Below the pieces are notes generated by a model, which saw only the letters and a list, made by a program, of their open reading frames with translations, ran no database searches and was not told the origin of the DNA. From assembly GCA_025455785.1 (NCBI GenBank), contig JALOLV010000001.1:1-32471 (forward strand): 32,471 bases of DNA, given 5' to 3'. This document shows, piece after piece, positions 9,986 to 17,627 of this stretch (position 1 is its first letter; every line of letters starts with the position of its first letter). The translations under genes were made by a program, and so were the position numbers. The stretch comes from Spirosomataceae bacterium (lineage in GTDB: Bacteria > Bacteroidota > Bacteroidia > Cytophagales > Spirosomataceae).

Positions 9986-10648
9986 TTATATTTCGTTTTT
10001 TATAAACCTTCTTAATTCAACAGAATATACAAGTAAAATGTCATTTACTTGTTTTAATGAACTGACTAATTCTTGATAATTTGGATATAATTTTTGTATT
10101 TCTTGTGGTGTTTTATTTTTATTCTCATTATCCTCTGAATGATTGGTATACCATTTTTTAAATTTTGCTTGGTGTTCAGTTAAATGAGGTCTAAGTCCTT
10201 TATTTAGTATATCAGTAGTTAGTTCTATAAGTTTATCTGATGCTGAACTTTTTTGTAGTAACTCGCCAGAAATGTTTTTCAGTTCTTGCCTGATTACTTG
10301 AAATAATGAGTACCAAGAATTATAGACCTCAATTATTAAGTCATGGTTTTCATCGAATGGGAGTGCTGCTTTTCTCGTTATTAGCTCAACGTATATTTTA
10401 TGTGCTATTTCGAGATTTGTAAAGTTTCGCACAATATCATATTCAACTTCTCCTCCTCCCACACTGACTTTCATTTTAACAGGGATAATTTGCGAATAAT
10501 GATTGTTTTTACTTTTGACAGATTTAATTATCAGCCAAATAATCAAACCTATAACGGATAATATAAAAACAATAAATAAACTTATTTGTATTGTAAAACC
10601 CCAGGTTTCGGGGTTGAAAGAAAGGTCGATTATCTTTATATCATTCAT
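9986..10648 (-). CDS. Membrane-anchored protein (one strong N-terminal TM helix), last gene of the hypermodification/TIR operon
   Basis: TM segment ISLFIVFILSVIGLIIWLIIKS; ATG at 10648 overlaps the upstream stop. Confidence 0.7.
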   Translation of the reverse strand: MNDIKIIDLSFNPETWGFTIQISLFIVFILSVIGLIIWLIIKSVKSKNNHYSQIIPVKMKVSVGGGEVEYDIVRNFTNLEIAHKIYVELITRKAALPFDENHDLIIEVYNSWYSLFQVIRQELKNISGELLQKSSASDKLIELTTDILNKGLRPHLTEHQAKFKKWYTNHSEDNENKNKTPQEIQKLYPNYQELVSSLKQVNDILLVYSVELRRFIKNEI

Positions 10649-11270
10649 TGTAGCTATATCGTTCAAAGTTTTCGTTAAAACTTATCGGGTCGGCGTGAAT
10701 ACCCATTTCAAATTTTGAAAGCCAATCTAAAAAGCTATTAATTTCTTCAAAGTTAGTAATCGTTTTATACCCCTGACCCTTTTTTAGAAAAGATTCGTGC
10801 AACTGTTCAGGAAGTTTACGAGCAAGTCTTCCAAAATAATAAAAATTTTCTGATACTAAGACAAAGGAACTTTTAGTATCTCGTGCGATATTTACACTAT
10901 TCGGACTACCATCTTCATTACTATGATGAGAGTTTTGTTGAATCCAAATATCGTTCTCCTTGTGATAGATATTATCTCCATACATTTGGACTAAACTACC
11001 ATTAATTACGGGTTTTTTTAATTCAAATCGAGAATCTTCCCAATATTGATTATACGTTAATTTTTCATCTACCCTCATAGCATAGACTAACTTACCCTCA
11101 AAATCACCATCACTTCCTGCAATGTCTTTGCCACCTGTTCCGATAATCCAATCACCAACATTTGCATTTTGTCTTATATCTGCTTTACATGTTGCAAGTG
11201 TACATAAACCATTAAAAGGATTTGGGGCAAACCCATAATCACGAACAATGACATAAGAATATATTTTCAT
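10641..11270 (-). CDS. Nmad2-like protein (nucleotide modification associated domain 2)
   Basis: MKIYSYVIVRDYGFAPNPFNGLCTLATCKADIRQNANVGDWIIGTGG matches the characteristic N-terminus of this family as I know it; start probably ATG at 11270, not the track start 11279. Confidence 0.7.
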   Translation of the reverse strand: MKIYSYVIVRDYGFAPNPFNGLCTLATCKADIRQNANVGDWIIGTGGKDIAGSDGDFEGKLVYAMRVDEKLTYNQYWEDSRFELKKPVINGSLVQMYGDNIYHKENDIWIQQNSHHSNEDGSPNSVNIARDTKSSFVLVSENFYYFGRLARKLPEQLHESFLKKGQGYKTITNFEEINSFLDWLSKFEMGIHADPISFNENFERYSYNE

Positions 11271-11272
11271 AC

Positions 11273-11767
11273 TTAACAATTACTAACGATTCGTGTAAAA
11301 GGACTATTCCATGAAGAGTTTTCTCCATCTTCCCATTTAGGAGGTGTCCCACCGCCCTCCAATGCTTCAATTATTTTATTACCTGTCCATCCAACCATTG
11401 CATGGCCATATTTTGCAAGTTTTTCGGGAATATCAGATTGTCCAGCACCATTAATATAGACGCCTACTATACGTTTACCTTTTTTGTGAGCTTGTTCAAT
11501 CTCCCAATCAACCCATGGTCTTGTATGTGTTTCTGGACCAACTAAAACAATGACTGTACCAGACCAGTGTATTCTAAGTCGAAGCAGTCTTTTAATGTAA
11601 TCGGGGTTTGATGCTTGATTCGGCTTTGTGCTATCAATAGAGCTATTTTTAAGCTGATACCCTCTATTACGCAATAGTGTTTTTAATCGCCCTATATGTT
11701 CTTCATCTTGCCCAAAATGACTTATGAAAACATTTTTTGCTTTGCGTTTTATTTTATCTCCAACCAT
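11273..11767 (-). CDS. TIR-like protein of the ThsB/DUF1863 type
   Basis: KNVFISHFGQDEEHIGRLKTLL...YIKRLLRLRIHWSGTVIVLVGPETHTRPWVDWEIEQAHKKGKRIVGVYINGA. Confidence 0.8.
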   Translation of the reverse strand: MVGDKIKRKAKNVFISHFGQDEEHIGRLKTLLRNRGYQLKNSSIDSTKPNQASNPDYIKRLLRLRIHWSGTVIVLVGPETHTRPWVDWEIEQAHKKGKRIVGVYINGAGQSDIPEKLAKYGHAMVGWTGNKIIEALEGGGTPPKWEDGENSSWNSPFTRIVSNC

Positions 11768-11769
11768 TT

Positions 11770-12057
11770 TTAGACTTGTTTATCTTCATCAATAATAATT
11801 AACCCAATTATTGCATATCCGATAATATCTCTCAATGTATCTTCAATACTTTCAAAGTTAGGCGTCTCATTTTTAAGTGATTTTTCTACAAGGGTTTTAT
11901 ACCGACTAACTTTATCCCACAGGTGTACCATATTACCCAACATTCCTAAATCAAAACTTGCTCCCCCATAATCTTGATTTTTTTGAATTAAGATTTTTAT
12001 TATTTCATCTGTTATTAGCCTAACTTTTTCCTCTGTCATTGGATTATGTCGTTTCAT
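11770..12057 (-). CDS. Nmad1/DUF1599-like small protein
   Basis: QKNQDYGGASFDLGMLGNMVHLWDKVSRYKTLVEKS....ESIEDTLRDIIGYAIIGLIIIDED. Confidence 0.65.
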   Translation of the reverse strand: MKRHNPMTEEKVRLITDEIIKILIQKNQDYGGASFDLGMLGNMVHLWDKVSRYKTLVEKSLKNETPNFESIEDTLRDIIGYAIIGLIIIDEDKQV

Positions 12058-13057
12058 AGCTTAATTGATTTAAAATTGGATTAGCGAATTTAGGTTTTTT
12101 ATTTAGATTAAACTTATAAAAGACTTTTGCCCAATCATTTAGAAAATCATCATTAAAATAAGGCTCAGAGTCTAATAGTTTCAATCGGGTTTTTTCTTCG
12201 TATTTCTCTAATTCTTTAATTTTTTCATTAAACTCTGAAAGGTTGGAAAAGGTGGGTGTGGAATAGTCGAAATGATTATCTATTGGGTTTTTGATTTTTG
12301 CCATTTCAACAACCATTGGCTTAAAATCATCATAGAAATGGAAGTTATTAACAATATGGTAGTATTCTCCAATTGGGATGTTTAGAATATATGAGAAATA
12401 TTCTTGAATAAATGTAAAATTAAAAATATTTACCCCACTTGCCCCCCAAATGAAATCATTTGAACGCATATGAGTTATTAAATTAAGCCGATTATCTTTC
12501 GATAGAATAAATTGTAAACTAACAGTACATGGAAAATCTTTTGTGGTTTTTAAATGTCCATTCTCATCGAAACAATCTTTTGTTGGGTCTTCAATTGTAA
12601 TAATTGCTTGGCGTGTAGTTTTCTCTTTTTGAAAGCTCTTCTCTACAAAATCAAATTGGTCAATTACTCCAACTTTGTCAAGGATACTAATTCTATTTTT
12701 ATCAATTTTGTAATCATTAAGGATACCATTTCTATATCTTATTCTTGCCCCATATCCAGCCCTCATATAATCATTTTCAGCATATTCGTAAAGTTTTTTT
12801 GCATAATGCCCAATTAAAGACATATCATTCCTACCAAGCCCAATCCAGAGTGATTCAGCATAAGGTAAGCTGAACTTCCACTTCCGTGGACTTATTGTCA
12901 CTAATCGAGCTTTTGGGTTACTAATTTTTATTATTACTGGTTCTGGGAGTTCATAGCAAATATGATTTCGTACATTTCTTATTTGATAATTTGACAGCAA
13001 AAGGTCGGACATCCCTACTAAAAAAGAGTTAATTCCGTTGAATTCATAGGTTTGCAT
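12044..13057 (-). CDS. Thymidylate-synthase-like protein (TS / pyrimidine hydroxymethylase superfamily)
   Basis: Active-site-like DFPCTVSLQF and RSNDFIWGASGVNIFNFTFIQEY (compare TS PPCHxxxQF and RSxDxxxGxPFNIAxY). Confidence 0.75.
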   Translation of the reverse strand: MQTYEFNGINSFLVGMSDLLLSNYQIRNVRNHICYELPEPVIIKISNPKARLVTISPRKWKFSLPYAESLWIGLGRNDMSLIGHYAKKLYEYAENDYMRAGYGARIRYRNGILNDYKIDKNRISILDKVGVIDQFDFVEKSFQKEKTTRQAIITIEDPTKDCFDENGHLKTTKDFPCTVSLQFILSKDNRLNLITHMRSNDFIWGASGVNIFNFTFIQEYFSYILNIPIGEYYHIVNNFHFYDDFKPMVVEMAKIKNPIDNHFDYSTPTFSNLSEFNEKIKELEKYEEKTRLKLLDSEPYFNDDFLNDWAKVFYKFNLNKKPKFANPILNQLSYETT

Positions 13058-14025
13058 GGTTCTATCCTTTCATTTATTCCCCATTTGGGTGGAAAAAAGT
13101 AATTAATTTGGTTCAGATTAGGGGAATTATATTTTTGTTTAATTCTAACATTATCTACTTGCAAACTCGGTAATGCAACTCTTAGATATTTATCTGTTTC
13201 GCAAAAACAATTTTGAAGGTCTATTAGTGTTAAATCTCTTCCAAATAAGTTAGAAAAACTTGTGTAACCGAATTCTTTTTGATATTTTTCAAAATTATCC
13301 TGCGTGTACTTAATAGCATCTTCCAAGCTATTTTTTCCTAAATCTTCAAAGCACTTTTTTATGCCTCTAACAGCACCTATACCAGCCTTAACAAAAGAGT
13401 TTTCATCAAAGTTTATTACTGGAGAATAATTTAGGTCTATTGAATATTGATAAGCTAAAAAATCGCCAATAAAAGAGCAATCATTCAATATATTATAAAC
13501 TTTTTCTAATGATTTGGCTGTAATTATTTTTTTTATTTTTTCACTTTTCATAATCTCAGTTTCGACCATTTTTAACCATTTTTCGTGTTTTGAATCAAAA
13601 TGGTCATATTTTCTATGCGAGCCAGTCATCATGTAAGCATTGTTAAAAATAGGTTTATTTTTAATACGTTCAGCAAGTAATGAAGAGATTTTATCGACAT
13701 TAAAATTTGATGTATTAAGCGGTCCAATCCGATTTTCTAAATACTCCCATGTTTCTATTTTATTGAAAATTTTGAATACTAATATTCTCAGGATAATATC
13801 TTCTTCTTTCATTTTTGTACAATCAACACCGTATATTACATTACTAATTAAGTATTGACTAACCCTATCACATGCCCTATAAACATTCGTAAATTTATTA
13901 TTTGCGAGAATTTTATCTTTTGAGAATGGGTAGTTTTCACCATTACATTTTTTCCAAAAAATGTTCATTCTTTCTTGCACAAAATAGAAATAATACTTGT
14001 ATGCTTCGGGTCTAATCTTTATCAT
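13018..14025 (-). CDS. DNA-base hypermodification-type protein (HMUDK-helical / alpha-glutamyl-putrescinyl-thymine pyrophosphorylase clade)
   Basis: YFYFVQERMNIFWKKCNGENYPFSKDKILANNKFTNVYRACDRVSQYLISNVIY is the characteristic 'FTNVxRxxDRVSQ' N-terminal block of these families; 40-bp overlap with the TS-like gene. Confidence 0.7.
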   Translation of the reverse strand: MIKIRPEAYKYYFYFVQERMNIFWKKCNGENYPFSKDKILANNKFTNVYRACDRVSQYLISNVIYGVDCTKMKEEDIILRILVFKIFNKIETWEYLENRIGPLNTSNFNVDKISSLLAERIKNKPIFNNAYMMTGSHRKYDHFDSKHEKWLKMVETEIMKSEKIKKIITAKSLEKVYNILNDCSFIGDFLAYQYSIDLNYSPVINFDENSFVKAGIGAVRGIKKCFEDLGKNSLEDAIKYTQDNFEKYQKEFGYTSFSNLFGRDLTLIDLQNCFCETDKYLRVALPSLQVDNVRIKQKYNSPNLNQINYFFPPKWGINERIEPCKPMNSTELTLF

Positions 14026-14043
14026 TTTGAAAGTTGAGTTTAT

Positions 14044-14443
14044 GGGTATAATTAAGCATTTAGGTGTAAAGTTACAAGGTAAAAATATAATACGCTTATA
14101 ATCAGCAAGTTAAGCCTTTAAATGTCATTTTTTAATATTTCAACAAAAATGAATAATTTATACAAAAAATTTGATTGTTTGTTTTGTATAAAATAAAAGA
14201 ACGTTTGGTATAAACAGGATTTGCATAAAAATGACTTTATTTTTATGCAAAAAGTGTTTAAAAATATTCATTTTATAACTTTCTTGTAACAAATCTAAAT
14301 TTAAAACTCGTTTCTTAAAGCATTTCAGTACTCAATATCATCAAACTAAAAACAATAAAGCATCTTTTTGAATATAAACTATTGATAATAAATCAATTAC
14401 ATAGGTTTCATGTAACTTTACGCCTAAATGTTTAGGAACACCC
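14044..14443. mobile_element. MITE-like element copy A (~400 bp, TIR about 32 bp, no transposase ORF)
   Basis: Ends gggtataattaagcatttaggtgtaaagttac / gtaactttacgcctaaatgtttaggaacaccc; reverse-complement homologue of 31816-32181. Confidence 0.85.
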
Positions 14444-14990
14444 TACGTTGGTATTACGATTTAATCTCTGGTATTTCGTTGTAATACGTCTGGTGTTACG
14501 ATTTAATCGTTTGGTATTACGTGTAATATGTCGGTATTACGATTTAATACGTCGGTATTACGCTGTATTACGTCTGGTATTACGTCGGTATTACGATTTA
14601 ATACATCGGTATTACGATTTAATACGTCTGATATTACGATTTAATCTCTGGTATTACGCTGTAATATGTCGGTATTACGATTTAATACGTCGGTATTACG
14701 ATTTAATACGTCGGTATTACGCTGTATTACGTCTGGTATTACGCTGTAATACGTCGGTATTACGCTGTAATACGTCGGTATTACGATTTAATACGTCGGT
14801 ATTACGCTGTATTACGTCTGGTATTACGCTGTATTACGTCTGGTATTACGCTGTAATACGTCGGTATTACGATTTAATACATCGGTATTACGCTGTAATA
14901 CGTCGGTATTACGTTTGGTATTACGTCGGTATTACGCTGTATTACGTCTGGTATTACGTTGTATTACATCGGTATTAGACGGTATTATGC
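14444..14990. repeat. Tandem array of about 28 GGTATTACG-headed units, mostly 21-22 bp (e.g. GGTATTACGCTGTAATACGTC, GGTATTACGATTTAATACGTC, GGTATTACGCTGTATTACGTCT) with some 10-12 bp half-units
   Basis: Manual parsing of every unit; GTATTAC-GCT-GTAATAC dyads. Confidence 0.95.
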
Positions 14991-15583
14991 TTTTTTAAGT
15001 AATTATATACTGTCCCATAGGCTACACCTGCACGAATACTTATCTGGTTCATTGATAATCCTTGTTTTTGTAATTCAAGGATTTCGTTGAGTTTATGTAT
15101 AGGTAGCTTCGGTCTCGAAATATTCTTACCTTGTACTTTGGCTCTTTGCATTCCTGCCTTTACTCGCTGACTTATCAACGAACTCTCAAATTGTGCCAAA
15201 GAAGCCATGACATGAAAAATCAATTCACCCGTTGGGGTTGTGGTGTCAATGTTTTCTTGGTAAGAAATGAAATCTACTCCCAAAGTCTGAAACTCTTTCA
15301 GGGCATTGACCAATGCTTGAGTCGAACGGGCAAATCGGTCGTATCGCCATACTAACACAACATCCAGTTTGCGTTTTTTGGCAGCATCCATCATCTGTTT
15401 GTATTGGGTTCGTTCTTGGGTAGTCCCCGAGGCATAATCTACGTACTCTCCCACAATTTCAAAGTTTCGCCTTTGGGCATATTCTCTCAATTGTAAAAGT
15501 TGGGTTTCGGGGTCTTGTGTTTTGTCGGTAGTAGATACCCTTGCATAGAGGGCAACACGATAATTTTTTGGGGTTTGATACAT
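14975..15583 (-). CDS. Small serine recombinase (resolvase/invertase type) with C-terminal HTH
   Basis: VALYARVSTTDKTQDPETQLLQLREYA; VWRYDRFARSTQALVNAL; GELIFHVMASLAQFESSLISQRVKAGMQRAK; ATG at 15583 preferred over TTG at 15598. Confidence 0.95.
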   Translation of the reverse strand: MYQTPKNYRVALYARVSTTDKTQDPETQLLQLREYAQRRNFEIVGEYVDYASGTTQERTQYKQMMDAAKKRKLDVVLVWRYDRFARSTQALVNALKEFQTLGVDFISYQENIDTTTPTGELIFHVMASLAQFESSLISQRVKAGMQRAKVQGKNISRPKLPIHKLNEILELQKQGLSMNQISIRAGVAYGTVYNYLKKHNTV

Positions 15584-15597
15584 GATAATAATTATCA
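15583..15597. promoter_or_regulatory. TGATAAT-A-ATTATCA dyad overlapping the recombinase start codon; possible autoregulatory/recombination site
   Basis: Perfect 7-bp arms with 1-nt centre. Confidence 0.4.
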
Positions 15598-15925
15598 AAA
15601 AGGATTTCCTTTACAAAGTTCCTTTTTAATCTCGTAAACACCTCATTTTCAAGTATATTTTTTACCGAAATTTTGACACCCATTTTGATAAGTGCTTTCG
15701 ACAGATTTGACTCACTGATTTTTAAAAATATAATTTGGCAATATTATTATTAGCCAATATAATTACTTATAAAAACTCTTAATTAATGATAACAAATTCT
15801 TAACATTGGATTTGGTGCAAAAAAAAATATTTAATCTATCTTTAGATAAAAAAATAAAACCCAAAAGCCAACATAAAAATTAAAAGTCCGACAACCTAAC
15901 AAATCAGTTTTAAATCGGATGAAAC

Positions 15926-16207
15926 ATGTTTAAGAATGATGAAATTTTATCCATTATCATGCTCATTAGACAAAAGGTTTCTAATGAACCTGAAATAGTC
16001 ACCTCTTTAGAAAAATTATATGATTTATCGAAGGAGGTAGTCGAGCAAGAGAATGAGCCTAATTTGCGGAAAAAATTAGGTGAAAAATTTGAGAAAGTAG
16101 CCCGATTTCTATCCTATCTATTCAAGCAGTTTAATAAAAAAATTGTAATTAAAGATGAAGAGCAACTTTTTAAAGAAATAATTGATATATTAGACAAAGA
16201 TTTTTAA
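15926..16207 (+). CDS. Small uncharacterised helical protein
   Basis: 93-aa ATG ORF followed by a strong hairpin. Confidence 0.6.
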   Translation: MFKNDEILSIIMLIRQKVSNEPEIVTSLEKLYDLSKEVVEQENEPNLRKKLGEKFEKVARFLSYLFKQFNKKIVIKDEEQLFKEIIDILDKDF

Positions 16208-16233
16208 TTGAAACATATTTTTCATTATTACCT

Positions 16234-16267
16234 CAGAAAAGGCATAACTTGTGTTATGCCTTTTCTG
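16234..16267 (+). terminator. Perfect 15-bp stem / TTGT loop: cagaaaaggcataac-ttgt-gttatgccttttctg
   Basis: Inverted repeat downstream of 15926-16207; T-rich tract on the 3' side. Confidence 0.75.
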
Positions 16268-16284
16268 TCCATTTTTTTACAGAA

Positions 16285-16704
16285 ATGACAAATCGTATAG
16301 AAATTCAAGGTAATAAAGACATCAACACAGAAGCAGAATTTATTTCAGATGAATATCTTTTAGAAGATACTGCGGTAGGTGCTACCATAAGTCTTTATAG
16401 AAAATTACAAGGAATATCATTGGTTGAATTATCTCAACTTACGGGTATTGACATTAATACTTTAATGTATATCGAGCAAGATATAATTAATCCGATAAAT
16501 GATATTAAACTCATTTGTAAGTGCATTAATATCCCATTTGCTGTTTTGATATTAAATGCGATTTTAACGGAGCGGGATTTTGAACAGAATTCTACAAACC
16601 AATTTGCAGCTATGTTACAACCGATAATACACAAGCTAACAAAAAAGATTTACCTGAAAGACTCAGATAATAAACTTGATGAGTTAGTAATAACTACAAA
16701 TTAG
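16285..16704 (+). CDS. XRE-family HTH protein
   Basis: GATISLYRKLQGISLVELSQLTGIDINTLMYIEQDIINPINDIKLICKCINIPFAVL; start moved to ATG 16285 because the track start (TTG 16249) lies in the terminator hairpin. Confidence 0.8.
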   Translation: MTNRIEIQGNKDINTEAEFISDEYLLEDTAVGATISLYRKLQGISLVELSQLTGIDINTLMYIEQDIINPINDIKLICKCINIPFAVLILNAILTERDFEQNSTNQFAAMLQPIIHKLTKKIYLKDSDNKLDELVITTN

Positions 16705-17350
16705 ATTGTTGATATAAAAACATGAAGACCTTAGATTTAATAATCCTATTTACTCTGTAAATTGTCAAAAGCAATCCAGATATTAAAGTGAATAGTACCA
16801 CAGTATTACCCCATTCGTAAAACGGGATAGTAGGTCTTAGTTTAAAAATATAAATAGTTGTAATTTGAGAAATTACAATAAAGCTATTCAGATTTTCTTC
16901 AATTTTAAGAGATATTTTTTTACTCCATTCTGAGATAAAAATATCTCTCTTTTCTTCCGATGATTTTTCAATATTCGGGTCAATAGACAACGTACCTCCT
17001 GAATATTCCTCCAGTAGTTTATCTATATTTTTATTTTGAAATCGATATTTGTAAAAAACTATTAAGAATCGCTCTACGAAGCCAAAAATCAGTACCTTAA
17101 CTATCCAATAAAATACTACCCAAACCAGTAGATATAAGATTATTGGAATAATAATCTGAAAAGAATAGAAGAAGTCAAAAACTGTTTTTGTAGAAATTTC
17201 TTTAGGAAAAATAATGCTCCCACCCAACAAATCATAGAGAAAAAAAGCAAAACAGATATTAGCAATTGCCTGAATGAGGCGTTTTGCATTATTACTATTG
17301 AAGTGTAGAAAATCAAGGTTTTCAACTAATCCTTCAATCATAGTTATCAT
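16694..17350 (-). CDS. Multi-pass membrane protein of unknown function
   Basis: Four or so hydrophobic segments; ATG start. Confidence 0.6.
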   Translation of the reverse strand: MITMIEGLVENLDFLHFNSNNAKRLIQAIANICFAFFLYDLLGGSIIFPKEISTKTVFDFFYSFQIIIPIILYLLVWVVFYWIVKVLIFGFVERFLIVFYKYRFQNKNIDKLLEEYSGGTLSIDPNIEKSSEEKRDIFISEWSKKISLKIEENLNSFIVISQITTIYIFKLRPTIPFYEWGNTVVLFTLISGLLLTIYRVNRIIKSKVFMFLYQQSNL

Positions 17351-17444
17351 ATTTTACAATACCAATGTATTCTTTATTTTCATGAAATACAAGGAAATAA
17401 TATTATCATATTATTAAATTTTTCACTCCTCCCTCATTTTACTT

Positions 17445-17524
17445 TGTAAACACCTTGTTTACATGATAAATACATAGATAATGCTGTAAACATAGTGTAA
17501 ACGCTTGTTTACACTATGTTTACA
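17445..17524. promoter_or_regulatory. Cluster of six TGTAAAC/GTTTACA half-sites: TGTAAAC-ACCTT-GTTTACA and an 18-bp perfect inverted repeat TGTAAACATAGTGTAAAC-GCTT-GTTTACACTATGTTTACA
   Basis: Direct reading; upstream of the minus-strand gene 16694-17350. Confidence 0.7.
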
Positions 17525-17566
17525 CGTTTTTTTTGAAATTATGAGTATCTATTAGTTCTAAAAGCA

Positions 17567-17612
17567 CAGCAGGGAATAATCTTTTTTACAAAGACCATTC
17601 CCTGCTGCCCGA
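17567..17612 (-). terminator. Inverted repeat cagcagggaat ... attccctgctg downstream of hsdS
   Basis: 11-bp arms after the hsdS stop codon (coordinates approximate to a few bases). Confidence 0.6.
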
Positions 17613-17627
17613 ATATAAAAATATTCT

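Noticed and set aside
14044-14443. Assignment of the MITE to a named IS family
   Set aside because: TIR GGGTGTTCCTAAACATTTAGGCG and a 4-bp TSD are insufficient for me to name a family without an ISfinder search.
14040-14447. Target-site duplication around MITE copy A
   Set aside because: Flanks (...GTTTAT | TACGTTGG...) do not match over 4 bp, unlike copy B; copy A may be recombinant or decayed.
14448-14978. 176-aa plus-strand ORF (RRYYDLIRRYYAVLR...) through the repeat array
   Set aside because: Open only because the repeat units lack stops in some frames; low-complexity, 21/22-bp units shift frame, no sensible start context.
14444-14990. CRISPR array
   Set aside because: Repeats are contiguous with no unique spacers and no cas genes are present.
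15459-15683. 74-aa minus-strand ORF overlapping the recombinase start
   Set aside because: Out-of-frame with the clearly conserved recombinase; no recognisable domain.
16249-16284. Upstream start (MCYAFSVHFFTE) of the XRE protein
   Set aside because: It uses TTG in the loop of the 16234-16267 hairpin; ATG at 16285 is better.
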